From positions 34,509,952-34,573,951 of the forward strand of contig NW_019211460.1 in assembly GCF_002443255.2 (NCBI RefSeq): 64,000 nt of DNA. The letters are read 5' to 3'. The stretch is from Varroa destructor (lineage: Eukaryota > Arthropoda > Arachnida > Mesostigmata > Varroidae). The translations under genes were made by a program, and so were the position numbers. The notes beneath the pieces were generated by a model, which made no database searches, was not told the origin of the DNA, and saw only the letters and a program-made list of their open reading frames with translations. Positions 36,101 to 48,700 of this stretch are shown piece after piece. The first letter of the stretch is position 1; every line of letters begins with the position of its first letter.

Positions 36101-39100
36101 TACACTCGTGTACTAACTTACTGCGGGCCAATGCGGTTTGCGGGATGGCAAATTTCTGAAAACCTTTCTGATCAGTCCTGATCGAAGCCAACGAGCGGAC
36201 TTTGTTTTTTAAGCAAAATTCAATACACCATTGTCAAAGGGTATGGCTAAGGATTTTCTTGTACAATTTACATACTCAGCAATCGAGTCACGTCATACAA
36301 AACGCTGATTCTACCCCTGGCAAACAACGGTCTGCCTTATGTACATCTGCAAGGCATTTCATGTGAAAATGAACCCTAGTCGTGTGCAGGAAGCACATCT
36401 TCTTGTTGAAGCATAGTCTCTCATCTTGAGCGTAACAATATCGCCCCCTGTAGCTTTGCCTATTTTCGAGACTATATCGATCCGCGCGTATATGATACAC
36501 ACATGCACATGGCTACATATAATGCACGCAATATTTACTCGTCGGAAATATGTCTACCGCCAATCTCTTGTAGACGCCCATGGACTTTAAAGGAAGAACA
36601 CGAGGGCAAAAATCCGGTGCATTCAATCAGATCTGATGGAGTAGTGCTTGGTATTAGCGGGAACAATCCCCAGTGAATGAAGGAGTACGAGGGTGTGAAA
36701 TGATTCGAGAGGTTCGCTATTTGCCTGGCCTCACCAGATGATGCTCCTCACGTACGCACAAGGGCACGCCATTGCGCTAGACGTCGGCGGCCGAAGCCGA
36801 AAAACTCATGCACCTTGACGATTCACCAGCAACGAGTTTCTAGTCAAATATATCCTCCCCTTTCTATTGGCGCAATTATACAGACCGCCGCAAAGGTGCC
36901 CGAACAGCCGGCACATCGTATGCAGATTAGGTAAAAGATGTGACTGATAGACGGCATATTCTTAAAATGTTAGAGGGGTGTGGCTTGCCACCGAAGATTG
37001 AAGAGTTTGACAAATTCCCATTTTCTCGTCTCCGCATTGCGCTTACCAGGTGATCAAATAGGGGCACATTTTTGCCAACTATATTCGGAACTGTACAAGG
37101 ACCACGTTATTTTAGAATACAGACATCTAGATATGGGCCTATCGGAAACTAGACGAAGAAAATGCAAAAGAAATGTAGCAAGAGCCTTGTAAAGCTGTCT
37201 TTTCTTATAATAAAGAGGGGCCGCATATGCTACTCGACCACACAGAGTAGCACGTTGATAAGGGTACAGTTCTACCGCATTACGTCATTGATTCACTAGA
37301 TAGAAACTCATAAATCACCGAGTAGAAAGGAGCCGTCCAAGGAAATACGGCATCATATTAAAACAGGTAATCACGACGAAGTAATGAAAGGCATAATCGG
37401 CGGAGATTCTGTCTACGGAGCGCGTGCGAGCCATAAAAGGATAGGTTTTTTTTTTCGTTTTTTTAAAAATTTTTTTTTATATATAGGAATACGTTAAAAC
37501 GTTGATTACGATGCTCTGCATCAGAAGAATTTATTCAATTATTTCTTCAAAATGGTAATATTTGTTTCCAAAAACTGAGAAGCCATCGTGTCGCAGGTGC
37601 TTTTTGGAAATGCTAATTTGTCAAGAATAACTATTTTTTTGCCAAGCAATTTGTCATCACCATGAACGTAATTGGGTACGTCAACTTTATGGCTGCCATA
37701 ATAACTCTTATCATACTGATTTGCTATGCTTATATTTCTAGTTGCGTAACTATTATCGAGCATTCAAATAGTAATCGCTCCTAACCTAACAACCTGGCTA
37801 ATTAAAACGATAACCATTGTTATTTGTGTGCTTGGTTCTCATATTTGCTTTGGCTCATTTGTCAGCCATTTGTATTTAACGGATGCAACATGCCGATAGC
37901 TCTCTGGATACCCAAAAAAAATGCGAGAATATCATGATAAAGTTGATATATAGGCAAATATACGAACGTTGTTACTGAATAATCTCATCGTGCATCATGT
38001 ATGTCTGCCAATGCTAATTAGAACGCGTTCGACAGTCCTTTTTCAGCGCGTCCTGTCAGCGTTGTTGCTATTGCTTCTAGCCCCCAGAGAAACGCACTAA
38101 GCTTCCGAGTATCGCATCACCATCTACATACATAGGCTGCCCTTCAGTGCGAAGGAAAAAGCGCGAGAGCCATCGATCCGTGCCTTGATATGCCTAGCAA
38201 ACCTATGACGAAGCAATGGAGGTCATCTCAGATTCTGAAGTTTACTCGCTTTCTGAAACGAAGCACCAACGCGGAGCTCAGAAGCCCACTAGCACCTGAG
38301 TGTAAAATATAGGGCGGTCAGCGCGGCGACCGATAACAATAAGGATGGAAAGGAAGAGCGCGATTGAGATGTCTGTTTAGATTTTATTTGCGATTTCTCG
38401 TTTACAAACTACTTCTGAGCTTTGTCGTTTACCTGAGGAACGCTTGCTCCTTATTAAGTAGCTAGCTATACATGTCATTGCTGGGCCGAGAGTGAGGACC
38501 GTAGTCTAATTAGGCAGCACGGAGTTTTTCTTGGCTATCCGGTACTTCAGAATATACGATCGTCTACGAAACAGCCAGGTTTAAGACGATCTGCGAACTG
38601 ATCTGATCAATATTTAACAATTAAATTATAAGGTAAATGATCATGGGTGCACGATAGGGTTACCAGATTCTATTCTGAAAGTTTTAATCTCTGACTAAGT
38701 TTAATTTTAATATGATTTTGTATTTGTACATTGCTTGATTACAAAGTCATCTAAGTTCCGAAGATAGAAACAATAACTAATGAACATCACTAGTTGAAGG
38801 GTTTTTTTGCAAATTTCTGCCAGAAGTCAAATTTAATGGTTAGTTCAGCTTCAGGGAAGAATAAAGATGTCGTCAAAAACTTCTGTAACCGAAGATTCAT
38901 TCACGGTCTATTCGAAAAGGTAGAGTTTTCAAGAAAACCTCATTACGCGAAGGATGTTGCAAATTCGCCTGTTGCGGTGTTTCCTTCATAAATACATAAT
39001 GCAGCGTAGTTAACAAAAATGACAAAGACTAGATAAATATTTGTTGCTATTCTTTTGACAAAAAAGGCCAACGGTACATTGAATATGAGTAACACCTTTT

Positions 39101-42100
39101 TTGCTTTGCTAAAAGCTTCTTCTTCTACTTAACGCTACAAAAAATTAGACTTTCCGGGACCTTAAATCGAGTATGGCCGACGAAGCCGCTTGGAAGGACT
39201 TCTTGTTTTGATGACCAAACAAGATATATGAGCAAATTACGATAGAGACAGGGCAGCGATAAGAACCATACAAGGGGTCCAACTCTAACCTTAAATTCGC
39301 AGCAATTTTGAGTGTAATCGATTAGCGCCAATAATAGCCATTCATCATAGGAGATGTATGTCGTTTTGCACTGAGTATGCGTGCATGTCGTGCATACATA
39401 TAGCCGAACTTCCATATCGCAGCAGCTAAATGAATCAGCAAATAAGCCAACATGTGAGGTTGCATGCCATCCTTGCTATAGACATTTTAGCTTCATTGTA
39501 AGTGCATCAGCTGTACTTTCTCGTATAGGTAGAATATTATTTGTTTGTCCAAATCATCATCGGTGCTAGCATGACCAGAACGCCTACTCCGAAAAAACCG
39601 ATCGGAACGTTACCGATTCATAGTCGCCAGCTGCTTCACATTTGCCCACCTCGTAGAATGTCCCTGCAAGATAACCCCGGCCCGCCCCTACTGATCCCTA
39701 GCCGAGCTAGCGTGGAACGATACCTGATTTTTGCCTTGCTTTTCCCGCAACGGGCTTTCTCATGTCCCTCAACTAACAGGTACGACTGGTGATCAAGCGA
39801 GCCTATCGGCCGTACGGGCGTCCGATGAGGTCAACCGAGTTTTACACTTTAAATTTTAAACGCTTCCTGACCAGCGTTAGACACACGGGAATATATCGGC
39901 CCCGAGGGATCGAGGGCGCTGCATAGTCGGATGATTGCGCGTACAGCAGTGTGTGAGTTCAGTACAAAGAAATCCCAAAGCATCATAGTGAGACCGCCTG
40001 GCTTGCTTTGACCTGAGTCGTCAGCCTCTTGTCTGGGATGAGCAAGCCTGCTACAGTCACGCTAAAGGCTCCTATTCGGACCCAACTGCGAACGGAACAG
40101 ACCATTCGCTGCCGTCGCTCCGGACGCGTTGAAGCGGCCGCCGCCATTTTAGAATAGAAAACTGGTTGAAGCTAGGGAATGACGGGCAGGTCCGTGAGCT
40201 GCCCGAGACCACTCGTCGTGGGTCAGTCTTGACAGGTTCAGTAGCAAGCGTTTCGTTACCTATGTAAAGCATTTCTTACTCCGCTGAAAGGTAGCGAAAT
40301 GAGAATTTGCGAGGTAGCTGGCCCCCCTAACACATTCTACTTGTTTAGAGCCGCTGTCACCGTTACTGTGGGTACGCTCATTGGGGCTTCTTATTCCTAG
40401 CTTGTAAAAGTATGTTCTTTCGTATAAAATAAGTATGCTGTGGATAGGTCGCCATATCTCTTAGGCTGGACTGATGCATCTGTGAGTGGAGTGTACCTCA
40501 GTTTTTCAACAACAGATAGCACTACTACTTAGCCTAGTTGTTTGCGTTAAATCATACAGAAAATCGATAAATATCTTTTTAACACCATTGAATAAGTTAT
40601 TTTTATTTTGGGGTCTGCTTGATTTAGTCTCTGAAAGTTGCTATGCTTGTTTTAAAGGAAGTTTACGTTGAACTTCATTAGTCTATACTTCTACTGTCAT
40701 TATTGCATTATGAGTGAATGGTATGATACCTTGGAAGGACTTGTGTTCATTTTTTACAAAGTGTGCGTACTTTAACAAGATATCATTCCGAGCTTATTCA
40801 ACTTGCATTAAATAAAAAAAAATAATGTATTAGTTTATTTGTCGAATAAAGAGTTTACTAATAGTAAAAAAATTCAAAAATAAATGACTATATAGACGTA
40901 TGATAAGAATCTACCTATTTAATGCTACCTGTTTAAGCAATGAGAAACTAATCGGTTGAACAGACTTCTAGGTTACAAGATAGCACAGAGGCCAACTAAT
41001 AGGTTTAACATCCAAGATCGAAGGGCCCTTAGTCATATTTATATTTATTTAGTTATGATTTAGACTAGACATTGCATAACATTGTAAAACTGGATAAAAA
41101 ATATACTAACTAAATAATATTTACTTTGATCGGAACCGGATACATTGGATATATAGATAGATTGATAGATGTGTACTATTTCTTTAGACCCTTCCCGTCA
41201 ATTAAAGGACGCCACTTCTTACAGTTCATTATAAAAAAGCGTGGTATCTACACGCAGATGATTTCCTACACTAACCGCTTGGACTCCCTTGTCATCCAAT
41301 TGTCATTGACGTCCTCATCTTAATGGTTGGCAGGAACAGTTAACTGACGAAGCTGGATCAGACGGGTAACTGAGCTGTAAAAAAAGAGCAGAATTATATG
41401 AATTCGTAACTGTAGAGACCACCTAACTCCCAGAACCTAACCTATGGATGAATCCGGTTGATACTAACAGTCAGGTACCTGTCATCTTTGCAATATGAAA
41501 TCGCCGCCATTTATATTTCACGTCTCCCTTATTTCTTAGACGACTACGGAGTTCCTTACTAGATCGGAGGTCACAAAACATTCAAACCTCATCCTCTGTA
41601 CAGCGCAGGATTCACTTTCGTCATGATGACCGCCAGTGACTTTCTGGCATTTGTACTGCCTTCGATGTATCGCCAGTGCTAAACAAAAGATGTCTCTGAT
41701 AGCTTTTTCTATGTCTTATTACCTTCTACATTTGAGCAGGCACCATGTTTACGGCTTGTGACCAATATTATTAGCACACGACTCTGTCTACTTTGGGGAG
41801 TGGCATTCTTAGGTTTTTTTTTTTCATTCAAATCGATGATCTCGCCATTTAGAGTAATCTCGACGAAGCTGGTTGTACTATACGGGTGGCAAACATGCCC
41901 GGTCGATGCTTAACATGTCTGTTAAAAGTCAATAAAAGGCTTCAAATAAAAGCTGAACAAATTCAGCAGTAAATAACACCACTCTCTGTACACCTTTTCT
42001 TTATTAGGGCTTCGTAGCCATAGTAGGCTTCTTTGCCCAGTATATAATAATAGTATGGTATAAAACATGTTCGTTCTAGCTGTCGTCTAGTAGAGAAGCA

Positions 42101-45100
42101 ATCTGTAAACAATGAACGGAACTTCAGACATAGTAATTCCCCTGTTGTAGCTAGTAGCGTAACCATTATTATAAGAAAGTCATATTTATGACTAACTTGA
42201 ACTAAGCCGGGATATCGTTTGTGGGCCGGATAAAGTTAAACCTTTTGTTTACTGCTGTTCAGGTATAGTCGATTCTAAAATTGTCCCCCTTGAAATAATT
42301 TGAATCTGGCGAACCCGTATCCCAAGGAAAAGTTTGATATTATATAGCAATTCATATAAGACCCATCCTCACATATACATATATATAATGGTTACGAGCG
42401 CAACAAAGTTACGGAAACGTACTTCGACACTTAAAGAGCAGACTAAAACATTTCCTATTGTCATAGTGATAAATGTTGAGTCGGTGACGGTAGTAGAAAT
42501 TCATCAGGCAGAGATCGTAGATCAGCCAGCGAAACCGTTGAAGAATAACGAGAAAAAAAAAGCAAAGAACTGGGCCTAACCGAAAGGATATCTGACTGGC
42601 GACGAAAAGACGTAGTTGTAGTGGTAGACGACACGAAGAAGACCTACTATCCACCATCTACCGCATCCCTGGGACAAACCACAGAACCGTCAACACTCTC
42701 GACGCGATCGCTGGCTAATGTATCATTGGCCCTGGCAGACGCACAGATAGGAGATGCTATCCGAACGACTACTTGACCACAGAACATAGCAGCACCGCGA
42801 AACTCTCTAGCACCCACTGCGATTCGGGTGACAACGGCTCTCACAGACCGTCATCACCCCTAGGCCATATAGCATCGAAGCTAGCGGGGAAGAGCGTCTA
42901 AAAAAATTTCGCTCGCCCTCGACAGATTTACTGCGCGTAATTGAGGAGATTTATACGCTACTACACTATCGTCACCAAACTAGGACCAAGATGGCCACCA
43001 TTGTCGAAGTGATGATCGTCGTGGTCGAGGCGCCGGCGATGCATGCATAGAACGAGTGAGAATGGAAAGACGCGCTCAAATAGGTGAGCACCACAAACAA
43101 GCCTCATTTGGAGAGCCGGTGGTGAGAGCCAGCATCCGCCAAAACAACAGTACACTGCAGAAGATGGAGCCCGTTGAAAATTTAGGACAGGACGACTCGT
43201 TTATTAGGGAATAAGAAAGAATTTCAAGTGGATAACAGCACAGCATGCTCCTCAATGGAAGTTTGACATCACTTTACTTCAAATTGCGAAACGGCTAGAG
43301 AAGGCCGACATTGACAAGATCACGATAAATGTATTTTTTTCAACATGTAGTAAACTGTCATAAGTTGTTCGCAAAGACAAATCAGAAATTCCGTGAACGA
43401 CTATGTAGCAAATTGTGATGGATCATTGTTGACGATTGAAATAACTAGCACATAAATAACAAATGTACCTATATTTTTCTAAGTCACTTATATAATAGTG
43501 CTTTATTTTATATAAAAACGCTATTTTTTTTAAAATTCCAAAATGTTTCATCGTATAGTAGATAAAATAGAAATAGGTTAAAAAGCGAACACGCGAATTA
43601 TAGTTGCGCTGGTCCACGATACGAGGTTGCATTCCTCCATAACTGTTTGGTAATCAAAATACTCTATGGGGCACGTCGAGGTTCTTTCGATATCGTCAGA
43701 AGCCATTGCGGGTCCCGCGCTTAATCCGTTTATCGGTTGATTCAAACTACTACTGAGAGGATTGTGTAACGTTACAATTCATTGATAACGGCCGGGGTTC
43801 GTCGGTGGTGCGGTAAAATCTTAAATCACTTTCCATCCTGTCTCCTGCTCATCGCCAATGGCGCATTAGGTACGCCTGTCACTGTTAGGAAAAAGGAGTT
43901 GCTCTTCCAAGCTTCCATAGTACTCTTTTTCTCCGCCGCCACCCCTCGGCCCCCGCTACCTCCCTCGCTGCGCATCTTCGACGATGACATTCTGTTTTGT
44001 TTGGATTACCTACATCCACGCACGCTTCGACCCATCCTTCAGAGAACTACAAGAAGTTCAAATAAATGCGCTGGTTACTGTGAGGAGTCAATGGCTACCT
44101 CGAAGGGATCAGCGTGTCGAGCGTCGTAGACAAAGCTGCAGTAGACAAAGCAGACACGCGCTGACAGGACGGCTACACACGAGACGAAGGATAATGAGAG
44201 AGAAGGGCAGAACTGTAGATTTTGAAGCGATCAGCCTATAATTCGGTAGCTACTGCGTGTAAGTGGTGCTTGGTCACGCTTGTTACGATGAGTCGAGCTT
44301 GGTGAGTGATGAGAGGGCTGGGGCGAGTGCCACATGGTAGGGGCGGTGGGGGGTAGAAAGGTTCGACGCCCGCCGCTCCTTGGCTTTGCGGGCGCTCTGC
44401 TTCTGATCAGATGATCTGAACATGGTCGAGGTCCTGCGGCAACCCTCTGTCTCTCGCATTTACTGTGTCTTACTGAAGAAGCCAGAGTCGTCAGAGGTTC
44501 CTTTTCTTCTTCAGACATTCCATCTCTCATTCTCTCCACGGGTACAGTCGGCTGTTGCCTTCCGATCTGAATTTGAAATGAGGCGGTAAATTCTCGCGGG
44601 AACCAGCAGGTCTCGCGGGGATGTTGCGGGGTAGGGGATCTGCTACCGGTTCGGCAGCTACTACTAACCTGAATTGGTACAGCGGCTCTCTCCACTGTCT
44701 AACTGGCCCTAAAACCTTGCTTCGACACCCGACTACTTCTGTTGAATCGTGGCCGGTGTCTGCTTTGCCCCCTTCGTCCGCATAGGCCTCTATAGAATTG
44801 ACTGGTAAATAAACCTTATTCCGTAACACTTGCATTTGTTACCTAACGACTTGGACCATTCATTGTCGTGTTTACGACTCGAGTGTCCACTGCTAATACC
44901 GTTATTGTTCGCACTTCTGGCGATCCTCCGGGTTCACGGCAAGCGTCACTCAACGATTTCTCACAGGTTTTTCTTCCGCGTCAATCGTCACTCCGAACTA
45001 TCATTTTCGATGGCAGCATGTTGGTCAAAGCAAAAGAGGGCCGATTTAGCTACAAGCCTTTGCATAATATAGTGTTCTCAATTTAGTCTCAGAAGGACTT

Positions 45101-47400
45101 AAACATGTCACTAGTTGTTTCCATCAATGACAAGTGATAAATGTTGCTTCTGTTATTGCTACTACAATTCATGCCAATGGTCAAGGCACCAGCGTAAGCG
45201 GCAACCTCAGGGGGCAGTAATGGTGGCAGAACCAGGCAGCAAACAATGGTACCAAATTGACCGCAATGGTAAGAAGTATGTTTGCGAAAATAAAACGAGG
45301 ACACGCTATAACATTGCGTACCAATCTAATGCACCGCACAAACAGTGTATATATATATATATATATCAATTCCTAGTATAGAACATGTTATTCTTGATTA
45401 GATATAAAGAATATAGAGAAAATGGAAGCTGCAAGGGTCAGACTTCTCTCATGATGGCAAACAAACAGATGCCGATTTGTTCCTTATTATGAGTGCTTCT
45501 AGTCGTGTAGGAATTATTTGCTCTACCCTATGATCTATCACACAGTGACCTAGCGTTTTATATTAGCCGTCATTGAAGGTCGAGGAAATACGGCTGCACT
45601 ACTCGCAATATAAATCTAAGTGTCGTTTTGCCATGCAGTCAACTTAGCCATCGCAATTTTTTTTTAGAACGTTGTAACTTTGAAGATTTTTTTGAGCTTT
45701 GTCATCATTTATAGCAATATTACGTTGTGCGTTAGTGCAACTACAATAACCTCAGTCCTGCATCTGTGCTGACGCCATCTTCAGTCGCATCATCCACATG
45801 CATTTTATTTCAACAATGTAATCATAATTGGTCAAATAACAAATAGGAAGGAATAATGTACTTCCGTTCCCTCAATATCTGCCCAGTGCGTGGGAGATCC
45901 CTTCGTTTCGATTTCTTCTAGCTCACCCGAAAATATCCAATAAGAGCTAAACGCACGGCACATCGTCACCCTTTCTGATACCAACAGGAAGCACAAGCGA
46001 GCAGACCACGGGTGAGCTACTGGAGAGATATCGACTTCGGGACCTTACATAAATAATATGTACAGAAGCTCGCTCTACCGGTACAGGCAGTACTAACAGT
46101 ATACGAAGCAGCAGGTGGGTAGAAATCTATTGGGTATGGGGAGAGGGTTGTCGAGGATGGCCGCAATCGAGGTGTAGGCTGAAGGCTGCACGCCTGTTTG
46201 CTGTCCTGGCTAGTTCTCCGACAGGCGGGTGAAAGGTGGAGGACAACGAGGAGGAGAACAAGGAGCTTGTTGTTGATTAAGTCGAACAGGTGTCCGTTTG
46301 GCGCTGAGGTTAAGGGAACAGCAGATGAAGCCCAGCAGTAACCACCCTTCTTACCCGCGGTTCAGCCCCGTTTCAATCGATGATGTGAATGTTCACTATA
46401 GGAAGGGGTACCGATGCAGCTGGTATCAGCAGCAGCACTAGGCAACACTACTTCTCCAAACCGGTGTCTCAGCTACAGCTGAAGGAAGCTGGCGATAGCG
46501 AGGGCGGTAGAAGCTATACTTTATTCCTCTAACAGCTGCGGATTCGAGGTATAATAATGACAAGCAGTGAATTCGCACCCGTTCATTCAGCGAGGTAAAC
46601 GTCCCGCTTTGGCTAGCATGAATAGTCAGTTTGTTGCTGGCAAACTGAACGATCCCTGTTAGGAGCATGACCATTTCTGTCTTCATTATACCTTTGCCGT
46701 TTTCTTCTCCTTCAGGCATCATTAGCAGCGCGAACTGCTTGTCTGCCTACCCGTTGGCCGGCTGGCCCGCTGTAATGAAAAGAAATAGCTATAGTCGTTC
46801 AATAGAGAATGTTGACATTGTTTGTGCGGTAATGATTTGTACGGATAGAGCTAGCGGAGCGTCGACACTACGTTGAGCTGCAGTAGAAGCAAACGAATCA
46901 TGTGATTTATTGGCAATCGGTTTTCAATGCTCTTCAAAATTGGCGCCGTATAATGTATGCGCCAACGAACCGAACGAATCAATGAGGCGACCAACTTGAA
47001 AGGGAGAGAGATGGACCTAGCGGCAATATGGACGGGTCTGGGATCTTGTCGGAGCAGAGGAAGTTCAATTCTCAGACAAGCTATATTCTTCATTAGTACA
47101 TGTCAGATGCCGGTATTCTATTTTGACTACTTTTATGTGATGTTTATGCACTCAGTAATTCTCAGCGGAACAAACTGATGTAAAGGTAAGCTTATGTATA
47201 TCATCAGCATTTCTCTATACCGACCTCAACGTTTTAAGTACAGGCCGAAAGACGCCTTCAACTATTACATCATAAAATTATTTTCAAAACAGTACAGCAG
47301 TATCAGTGATACTGTTAATCATCGTCATTATCATGGGGCGTCCTACAGAGATCCTGCATACCCGGCATCATCGCAGCGTTACTTTCTATTGTGTTAGTCT
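30124..47400. other. upstream non-coding region, no gene seen
   Basis: Seventeen kilobases of moderate to low GC with scattered short open frames of the number and length expected by chance. No recognisable exon, RNA gene or intact transposon was found. A long non-coding flank is usual upstream of a developmental regulator, but small exons of an unknown gene could be missed by eye. Confidence 0.5.
45348..45366 (+). repeat. (AT)n microsatellite
   Basis: About 19 bp of alternating AT in the upstream region. Confidence 0.9.
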
Positions 47401-47429
47401 TTCGCTCCGTAGAGATTTTGTGTATCACT

Positions 47430-48700
47430 GTATGACGGCGCGGTTCGGGGCTGAGCTTGCACATATGACGATACGGTGACGGCGGCGGGGTTGACCGCCG
47501 GTTCTTCTGTTGCTGCCAGTGCTCGGGACTGTGACGGCTGTCAGCGCCGTGGTGGCGGCCGCGGTGTCTCTCAGCAGTGGTTGTGGTGATGCTGCAGCTG
47601 TTGTTGCATTGTTACGCAAAAAAGTTTCTATCCCCAGGGACAAACAGTATCGCGGCCGAACTCAGAGCGGAGCAAAGTCCCTTAGTCCACCATCGTCCTG
47701 CCTGTCTGCCTTCCCACACTCCTCAAGGGTACAAGCATTTCAGATAGTCTGTGCAATTGCAGTATCCTGCAGCTGAAGCTGCCCCTTAGCACAAGGGTAT
47801 GTGGCGTCGCTAGTTGCTCGCCAGGTCTCATGCAGGTTTGGTTTCATCGGCGGCGACGCACCGCGCCAGCAGCGTCAGGGGCGGCGCACAGGGGCAAGAA
47901 GACAGTGATACAGCTAGCGGTGCTGTTACTCGTTTGCCTTCTTACAAAAAGCACCATTATCGCCTGTTATGCGCCACCATTCGACCAGGGCCGTTCGCCA
48001 CTACTCGACAAAACGGCCCACCCCTTCTATACTCCCGTTAGCCCTCTCGATCCCTCTCACGCATATCCTTCAGCATCTAACTCACCGCCACTGCGGAACT
48101 CACCCCGTTTTACCAGCGTCTACCCTAAGTCTTATGCTTGCTGCCGCTACCCCACTTGACTCAGTGCGCTTGCCGAGTGCGAGCAAAAAGATCCAGTGCA
48201 ATCTCATGCTATAGGACTTAGCAAGTGCGTGTTGTTACCGCATACAGCAGTCAGTCGAAAAATTCTTTCCTTCTATCCCGTTCTCTCACGGTGCTCGCTG
48301 TCTTCGGGAGGTCGCAGAGTTGCAAAGGCTCACAGGGGGCGACACCGGCCTGGGTAACCGCGGGGTCACGGACATCTGCTACTGAGCAAAACAAAAATAA
48401 GCAGTAGCGCCAGCGGTCACGAACGCGGGCTAAGCTCTTCTTTCAGTGTCTTGCCTTCTTTAACAAGCAGCTGACTCGAGCTGGTCTCGGCTGTTGGCAG
48501 CTGCTGTGAATAGCAGAGACCGGCCTGTAGAAGCCAGCAACGCGACATTGTTGGCTGTCGTCGTCGTCAGCTGAGGGGAGATTTCGCTCATAGCGGATGG
48601 CTCTAGTCACCACCCACCACCTCCAGGCGATCAATATTGCCACCACCGCGAAGACGAGGGCCAATGAGGATCAAGTTCGGTAATTAGTAGTAGAAGTAGC
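47430..48700. other. GC- and CpG-rich island, possible promoter or enhancer
   Basis: Distinctly richer in GC and CpG than its flanks, with GGCGGCGGGG and GTGGCGGCCGCGG runs and a perfect COE palindrome. Frames stay open on several strands because stop codons are rare in such sequence. One plus-strand frame (47830-48159) encodes a 109-residue protein with a hydrophobic stretch, discussed as a finding. No gene is recognised. Confidence 0.4.
47631..47640. promoter_or_regulatory. perfect COE/EBF binding palindrome, distal upstream
   Basis: TCCCCAGGGA, an exact TCCCNNGGGA match, about 18 kb upstream of the most 5' candidate knot exon and inside a GC-rich island. A one-mismatch site, TCCCAAGGGC, occurs at about 51731-51740. 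GC-rich sequence raises the chance of such matches. Confidence 0.25.

Noticed and set aside
44231..44695. 154-codon minus-strand frame
   Set aside because: Lies in GC-rich sequence; Pro/Ser/Arg-rich with no domain. Its length is within chance expectation for this window.
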